Shown: in pieces, positions 59,561 to 64,000 of the stretch | Numbering within the stretch: the first letter of the stretch is position 1 | Layout: the number at the start of each line of letters is the position of its first letter | From: Bacteroidetes bacterium OLB11 | GTDB taxonomy: Bacteria; Bacteroidota; Bacteroidia; Chitinophagales; Chitinophagaceae | Direction: 5' to 3' | Length of the DNA stretch: 64,000 nucleotides | NCBI GenBank assembly: GCA_001567165.1 | Contig: LNFQ01000009.1 | Location: 1 to 64,000, forward strand | Notes under the pieces: generated by a model | What the model saw: the letters and a program-made list of their open reading frames with translations, nothing else | What the model was told of the DNA's origin: nothing | Databases searched by the model: none | Translations under genes and position numbers: made by a program

Positions 59561-60112
59561 ATGAGAAATTTTAAACTATCAGCTACACTTATAACAATGA
59601 TGCTTTTATTTTCTGTTTCATTTTTTTCTTGTAAAACAGATAAATGTAAACAGGTTACTTGTGCATATTCAGGTGTTTGCAAAGAAGGTGTTTGTTTGTG
59701 TCAAATAGGATATGAAGGAGAGCATTGCGAAACGGTTACACGCGATAAATTTAAAGGAATTTTTAATGTCAATGAAGATGGCACAATTAGTGGAGTCGCT
59801 CAATATTCTCTTAGTATTGAAAATGGAGAAAAAATTAATGAAGTGACAATTAAAAATCTTCAAAATGTTTATAAAGATTTTAAAGTGAGAGGTGTTACTT
59901 ATCTTGATACTTTAACAATACCCAATCAAATGCTCCCTGATAGTTCTGTTGTAGAAGGGTGGGGCTATATCGTTGATACAAATCCTTTAAATCAACACTA
60001 TTACCAACACGCAATTCTTACAGTTTATTATACCGTGACTGACAAACTAGGTGTTGCCAATGAATACGGAAGCAATGGTTCTCAGCCTTCTGTTTGGAGC
60101 AAAGGGCTCTAA
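59561..60112 (+). CDS. EGF-like domain lipoprotein
   Basis: A 183-residue lipoprotein (lipobox FFSC, Cys near 28). Residues about 33-57 form an EGF-like module with six cysteines (CKQVTCAYSGVCKEGVCLC then C), followed by a beta-rich region of unknown fold. Such proteins occur on Bacteroidota surfaces; function unknown. Single gene, about 100 bp after ccmF. Confidence 0.65.
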   Translation: MRNFKLSATLITMMLLFSVSFFSCKTDKCKQVTCAYSGVCKEGVCLCQIGYEGEHCETVTRDKFKGIFNVNEDGTISGVAQYSLSIENGEKINEVTIKNLQNVYKDFKVRGVTYLDTLTIPNQMLPDSSVVEGWGYIVDTNPLNQHYYQHAILTVYYTVTDKLGVANEYGSNGSQPSVWSKGL

Positions 60113-60474
60113 AATAAATCTTCGTATTTTAAAACACGAAGCTATGAGGAAAATGATGAACTTTTTCTAATAAGCTCCTCCATCCTATAATTTATGAGAG
60201 TTATACTCAAATAGAACAGATTTTCGATTTTCTAAGGATTTTTGGTTTTATAAACCGTTTATTGTTTACGTATTTTAATTATTGGAATAGTTATTATGCA
60301 ATTCAATAATTCATATTCCTATTCATGAAATCACAATCAATGGTTTTGAAAATTTAAATGTGAAATTTTATTAAAAAATAAAATATTAGCCTATTCATTC
60401 ACTAATTAGTTCATTAAAGATGTCTTAAAATCAAAGTACATTTTTAGTAAAAAAATGAAAGGTGAATGATAAAG
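60113..60474. other. Non-coding stretch before tRNA-Ala
   Basis: AT-rich with no convincing gene. CTTCGT and ACGAAG at about 60119-60141 could pair, but no T-run follows. Nothing else supported. Confidence 0.45.
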
Positions 60475-60500
60475 AAAAACGCCCTATTCATGGGCGTTTT
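60475..60500. terminator. Terminator of tRNA-Ala
   Basis: AAAAACGCCC and GGGCGTTTT pair across a 7-base loop, with A/T runs on both sides. It follows the minus-strand tRNA-Ala directly. Confidence 0.75.
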
Positions 60501-60506
60501 AGATTT

Positions 60507-60583
60507 TGGTGGAGAATACCGGGCTCGAACCGGTGACCTCTACGCTGCCAGCGTAGCGCTCTAGCCAACTGAGCTAATTCCCC
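60507..60583 (-). tRNA. tRNA-Ala (GGC)
   Basis: The minus strand folds as a tRNA of 76 nt. Acceptor GGGGAAT pairs with ATTCTCC. The D-arm is TAGCTCAGTTGGCTAGAGCG, the anticodon stem-loop CTACG-CTGGCAG-CGTAG (anticodon GGC), and the T-arm GGTTCGAGCC. CCA is encoded. Confidence 0.95.
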
Positions 60584-60677
60584 TTTTTTCTTACGAAAGG
60601 TTGCAAATATAATATTGTTTATTTAATAAAAATATTGAAATTTGATTTGATGTTAATTTTAGCATTAAATTCGTACT

Positions 60678-60854
60678 ATGGAACAGCCTTCAATTATTCA
60701 GCAAATTTTACAATATTTATACATAAAAAAGAAAAATTCAAATGCTCCTCACAACATGAATATTAAGTTTATGCACGGGATGAATCGAATATCCATTTTT
60801 ATGTTTTTAATCGGATTAATATTGATTATTTTTAAGCTCCTTTTCAAGCACTGA
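60678..60854 (+). CDS. Small membrane protein (DUF6728-like)
   Basis: A 58-residue [23 protein letters not shown], then [20 protein letters not shown], a single C-terminal transmembrane helix. The combination YLYIKKKN...[12 protein letters not shown] recalls the short DUF6728 proteins of Bacteroidota, but I rely on memory of the pattern. It overlaps the 3' end of lpxB by 39 bp on the opposite strand. Confidence 0.55.
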   Translation: MEQPSIIQQILQYLYIKKKNSNAPHNMNIKFMHGMNRISIFMFLIGLILIIFKLLFKH

Positions 60855-61940
60855 TTGATACACAATTTCAGCGGCTCGTTCATTGGCATCTCCCTCTGAT
60901 AACATATTTGACAAGGTTTCATAATCTTTTTTGATTTCACTAATTCGTGTTTTATCCTCAAGTAATTTTCTCAATTCAATTTGAATATTTTTGATATTCA
61001 TATCCTTTTGAATAAGCTCTACAATTGACATTTTATCCAAAATTAAATTAACTAATGAAATGTATTTTACTTTAATTAATCGTTTGGCAATATGATATGA
61101 AGCAGTGTTTGCTTTGTAGCATACAAGTTGTGGCACTCCAAACAGTGCGGTTTCTAGTGTGGCTGTGCCTGAGGTAACGATGGCTGCACTTGCTAATTTT
61201 AATATTTGATAGGTTTGATGTTGAATCAATTGAACTGATGGATATGAAGATAAAAATCGTTCATATAATGACTTGTCAAGATTTGGAGCTTGTGCGATGA
61301 CGATATCATAGTCACTAAAATTTTCGATTGCTTTCAACATGGTTGGTAATATCATTTCAATTTCTTGCTTGCGACTACCAGGCAATAATGCGATTACTTT
61401 TTTTGTAAATGAAAGCGGATTTCTTTTGTCTATTTCTTTACGAATAACCTCTACACTTGGATTTCCTACATAGTCAGCTGCATAATCCCATTTTGCATAA
61501 TATGCCTTTTCAAATGGAAGAATACAAATCATTCTATCGACATATCTTTTTATTGTAAAAACTCGACTTTCATTCCAAGCCCAAATTGTAGGAGAGATAT
61601 AATAGACGACTAGATATTTGTTTTGCTTTGCCCATTTTGCCATTCGTAGATTAAAGCCGGGATAATCGACTAAAACCACCACATCTGGATTAAATGATTT
61701 AATTTGTTCTTTGCATATTATAAAATTTTTTAATATCGTTCTTAAGTTTTTTAAAACCTCTACAAATCCCATGAATGCTAATTCTCTAATATGTTTATGG
61801 ATATACACTTCCTCTTTGAGTAGGTTATCTCCTCCCCAACCTTCGATGTGTGCAAAGGAATCTTTTTTTTTCAAATGGGCTACCAAATTGGCTGCATGCA
61901 AATCTCCACTTGCCTCTCCAGCTATAATAAAATATTTCAC
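60816..61940 (-). CDS. lpxB: Lipid-A-disaccharide synthase LpxB
   Basis: The 374-residue GT19 glycosyltransferase joins lipid X to UDP-diacylglucosamine in lipid A synthesis. Motifs include the N-terminal GEASGD (residues 8-13), [29 protein letters not shown] and the nucleotide-site TSGTATLE. It ends the operon of the two membrane proteins upstream. Confidence 0.95.
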   Translation of the reverse strand: MKYFIIAGEASGDLHAANLVAHLKKKDSFAHIEGWGGDNLLKEEVYIHKHIRELAFMGFVEVLKNLRTILKNFIICKEQIKSFNPDVVVLVDYPGFNLRMAKWAKQNKYLVVYYISPTIWAWNESRVFTIKRYVDRMICILPFEKAYYAKWDYAADYVGNPSVEVIRKEIDKRNPLSFTKKVIALLPGSRKQEIEMILPTMLKAIENFSDYDIVIAQAPNLDKSLYERFLSSYPSVQLIQHQTYQILKLASAAIVTSGTATLETALFGVPQLVCYKANTASYHIAKRLIKVKYISLVNLILDKMSIVELIQKDMNIKNIQIELRKLLEDKTRISEIKKDYETLSNMLSEGDANERAAEIVYQSVLEKELKNNQY

Positions 61941-61951
61941 TTTTATTCGAT

Positions 61952-62251
61952 TTAAAAAATATGAAATTTAAAACCCACTGCAATTATTGAGTATATCATA
62001 ATGGATACAAAAATTCCGTAGAGTGTTTTGGTGCGTTTTCGTTTGTTATAATAAGCTATCAAAGGAATGAGTGTGATGCACCCCAATGAAACAAAGCGTG
62101 TGATATTACTTTGATTAGATGAAAGGAGGTAAGAAAACTCATTGAGTGATACGTTTTGAGGGAGATACTTCAAGACATAAATAAATAAAATTCCTATTAT
62201 GGGAAGTATCAGAGATAAAATGAACCCTAGAAAAAAATGATCTTTATTCAT
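61952..62251 (-). CDS. Small integral membrane protein
   Basis: A 99-residue protein with three predicted transmembrane helices and a short basic cytoplasmic segment ([10 protein letters not shown]). I do not recognise the family. It lies between the barrel protein (8 bp) and lpxB (11 bp), so is likely co-transcribed. Confidence 0.55.
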   Translation of the reverse strand: MNKDHFFLGFILSLILPIIGILFIYVLKYLPQNVSLNEFSYLLSSNQSNITRFVSLGCITLIPLIAYYNKRKRTKTLYGIFVSIMIYSIIAVGFKFHIF

Positions 62252-62259
62252 TATATATT

Positions 62260-62895
62260 TTAATAGCTAAGTCCTAAATGTAGTTGTATGCGTTGATTTC
62301 TCCAAACATCATTCGTTTGAAAAGAGCTAAGATTATTCAAAGAAGTGATATACCTTGCCCCAAAATTGACACGAATGAGCGGTGCTTTTCCACCCATTTG
62401 AATCCATATACCAGCTACTCCACTATAATTTTGTTGTTGTAAAATTTGACTTCCTGACTTTAAAATTTCTTTTTTGTCAATAACATCTAATGTTGCATCA
62501 AACTGAGGACCTAGCTGAACCCAAAACCATTGTGCTAATTTGATATTTAATAATATAGGAACTGAAATTGAATTGAATTGAAAACTCCCTTTTGTCAAAC
62601 TGTCAAAAATATTGTTCGTATATTGATGATACAGACCGTAAAAATTAGAATCGGTAGTAATTGCATTCTGTACATATAAAGCTTCTAGTTGAATTCCTAT
62701 ATGTTTCTTATTGATATGAGCAAAAAAGCCACCTTGTAAATTTGTTGCAAACGTTTGTTCCCAACCTTGTCCATTTAATTTATTAAAATTTAACCCTCCT
62801 TTTAACCCAATACTAAAATCAGTTCCAAATGTATCTTTTGCTATCAGAGAACTATTGAAAAGCATAAAAACAAAGATGATGAAGAGATTTTTCAT
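62260..62895 (-). CDS. PorT-like outer-membrane beta-barrel protein
   Basis: A 211-residue protein with a signal peptide and an outer-membrane barrel of the PF13568/PorT kind: DFSIGLKGGLNFNKLNG, then strands, and a final aromatic-ending strand (IQLHLGLSY). PorT itself is a T9SS component, but this class includes many unrelated barrels, so no role is assigned. First gene of the lpxB operon. Confidence 0.7.
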   Translation of the reverse strand: MKNLFIIFVFMLFNSSLIAKDTFGTDFSIGLKGGLNFNKLNGQGWEQTFATNLQGGFFAHINKKHIGIQLEALYVQNAITTDSNFYGLYHQYTNNIFDSLTKGSFQFNSISVPILLNIKLAQWFWVQLGPQFDATLDVIDKKEILKSGSQILQQQNYSGVAGIWIQMGGKAPLIRVNFGARYITSLNNLSSFQTNDVWRNQRIQLHLGLSY

Positions 62896-63022
62896 AAAGT
62901 AAAAGTAATTATTTATTTATAAATCTACCCTAAAATATTTTATCTCAAATAATTTATGTATTTTCTGATTCATCTTTTTACTGCCAAAATTCTTTTTGTA
63001 TTATTTGGGTTGAATAATTGAT

Positions 63023-63030
63023 TATATTTG
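63023..63030 (+). promoter_or_regulatory. -7 box of GmhB-like gene
   Basis: TATATTTG matches TAnnTTTG 11 bp before the start codon, giving a short leader. Confidence 0.45.
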
Positions 63031-63040
63031 TTTTGCAAAT

Positions 63041-63577
63041 ATGAAATTATTCAACGGCTTGAAATGTTTGTTTTTAGATAGGGACGGAGTTATCAATATT
63101 GAAAAGGAAAATGCTTATATTTTAAATAAACATGAATTTGTTCTTTATGAAAATACGATAGAAGCTTTTCAAATTTTCAAAACGCATTTTGACAAAATAT
63201 TTGTAGTCACTAATCAAAGGGGAATTGGCAAAGGACTTATGTCACATGAAGATTTGCATGATATTCATCATCATCTTCAAGAACAATTGCAAAAAAAGAA
63301 TTGCCAAATTGACCAATTTTATTATGCACCAGACCTTGATGACTATGCTGAATTGCGAAAACCCAATATTGGAATGGGATTAAAAGCCAAAGAAGATTTT
63401 CCACAAATCGAATTTCAAAAAAGTGTAATGGTAGGTAACAACCTTTCTGATATGCAGTTTGGAAAACAACTTGGAATGAAAACCATTTTTTTAACGACCA
63501 CGCAAGCCCTCCCTTTACACACAGATTCTATCAATGAGCATTATCCCACTCTTTATGATTTTGCCAATAGTTTATAG
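63041..63577 (+). CDS. HAD-family phosphatase (GmhB/histidinol-phosphatase-like)
   Basis: A 178-residue HAD-IIIA phosphatase: DRDGVIN near residue 14 carries the nucleophile Asp, VTNQRGIGKG near 56 and the Lys in RKPNIGM near 109. The zinc-binding cysteines of canonical GmhB are absent (YAPDLDDYAELRKP). It may dephosphorylate heptose-bisphosphate or histidinol-phosphate. Confidence 0.75.
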   Translation: MKLFNGLKCLFLDRDGVINIEKENAYILNKHEFVLYENTIEAFQIFKTHFDKIFVVTNQRGIGKGLMSHEDLHDIHHHLQEQLQKKNCQIDQFYYAPDLDDYAELRKPNIGMGLKAKEDFPQIEFQKSVMVGNNLSDMQFGKQLGMKTIFLTTTQALPLHTDSINEHYPTLYDFANSL

Positions 63578-63655
63578 CTTTTTTAACCTTTAGATTTTAA
63601 TCTAATCATAAATATTAGAGTCCAATATGTAAATTTGAATAAAAAATATCTTATT

Positions 63656-63962
63656 ATGAAAAAAATACTCATCGCAATCGGAATTCTTTTTTTTACACAT
63701 CATTCAATCGCTCAAAATGCAAGCTATTATAGAAAAAGTCCAATCCAAACAAGAAAGAGCCATAATGCAAGCATATAAACGACATAAAATCTCTGATAAT
63801 GAGTATCGAAAATTAATGAATGAACAAATCGCAATCAAAAGATATATCAATGCAGCAAACGCTGACCGATATTGGAGTCCCGCTGAAATAAACAGGGTTG
63901 AAGGCAAACTAGATAGAGCCTCTCAACGCATGAAACGATATAAAACTAACTGGGAATATTAA
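63656..63962 (+). pseudogene. Small secreted hypothetical protein, frame broken once
   Basis: A 101-residue (corrected) secreted protein. The signal peptide MKKILIAIGILFFTHHSIAQ starts at 63656; one surplus A in the four-A run at 63714-63717 shifts the frame, and the continuation MQAIIEKVQSKQERAI runs to the stop at 63962. Mature part is charged and helical. Family unknown. Confidence 0.55.
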
Positions 63963-64000
63963 CTTTTTTGAAGAACTTTCAAAATAATAAAAGAAATTCT

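Noticed and set aside
4422-63717. Programmed frameshifting or transcriptional slippage as a general mechanism
   Set aside because: Several sites are runs of only four or five bases and one is G/C, too short for slippage; no stimulatory structures are evident. Sequencing error is simpler.
1-64000. CRISPR arrays, insertion sequences, prophage, rRNA
   Set aside because: None seen: no repeat-spacer array, transposase, integrase or rRNA sequence was found on either strand.

Overview
The window is AT-rich chromosomal DNA from a member of the Bacteroidota. Four things point there: promoters carry the phylum's -7 element TAnnTTTG, genes mostly lack Shine-Dalgarno sites, two secreted proteins end in type IX secretion (T9SS) sorting tails, and many typical families are present (TonB-dependent receptor, DUF2490, PorT-like barrels, DUF2024, a DUF6728-like protein, SusC/D-free carbohydrate genes). 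I see no rRNA, CRISPR array, insertion sequence, prophage or replication origin. Most of the window is a housekeeping backbone with small accessory patches.

Layout. 0-5 kb: a thioredoxin-like/DUF2024 pair behind a palindromic operator, then a minus-strand operon (FAH-family hydrolase, flavin reductase-like protein, phosphoethanolamine transferase). 4.7-9.8 kb: radC, an MBL-fold hydrolase, a barrel protein, an ABC-2 permease and recJ. 9.8-12.3 kb: a decayed divergent HxlR regulator/NAD(P)H-binding pair and a small lipoprotein. 12.3-19.1 kb: miaB, tRNA-Leu, adk-obg, rlmN and two pseudouridine synthases, a translation-centred group. 19-27.5 kb: envelope proteins, a T9SS serine hydrolase, an ADP-ribosylglycohydrolase, a DUF1697 gene, a beta-CASP nuclease and an Asp-box lipoprotein. 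27.5-30.8 kb: nadK, moxR, surA. 30.8-34 kb: remnants of an MNT/HEPN toxin-antitoxin pair, then an ECF-like sigma factor with a membrane-anchored trypsin-like protease, divergent from an Ala/Pro-rich lipoprotein. 34-39.4 kb: trmD, purC, a sugar 3-dehydrase-like protein, a HerA-like ATPase, an EVE-domain protein. 39.3-44.9 kb: a very large sensor kinase, mazG and an RlmK-like methyltransferase. 44.9-51.4 kb: a TonB receptor under a TPP riboswitch, a gingipain-like protease, kdsD, rplY. 51.6-55.5 kb: PHA-granule type proteins (PhaE-like, phasin-like, MaoC) and a ketoacyl-synthase-like/FAD oxidoreductase pair. 55.6-64 kb: a K+ channel, ccmE-ccmF, an EGF-domain lipoprotein, tRNA-Ala, a tiny membrane protein, lpxB, a GmhB-like phosphatase.

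The most striking global signal is that about 25 reading-frame breaks in some 14 genes are all explained by exactly one surplus base in a homopolymer (A/T runs of 4-10, one G/C run of 6). No compensating deletions are needed. Removing the surplus bases restores full-length proteins of normal family size and reveals a 1,269-residue histidine kinase, a separate sigma factor and protease instead of a fusion, and full N-termini for FAH and RlmK. I read this mainly as base-calling or assembly error. Two other loci (about 10.3-11.4 kb and 31.2-31.65 kb) carry nonsense substitutions and lost catalytic residues and look genuinely decayed. Best biological leads: the TPP riboswitch/TonB receptor unit, the sigma-protease-lipoprotein locus with a shared bipartite upstream motif, the 21-bp iterons at radC, and a PhaE-like/phasin-like pair with no PhaC nearby.
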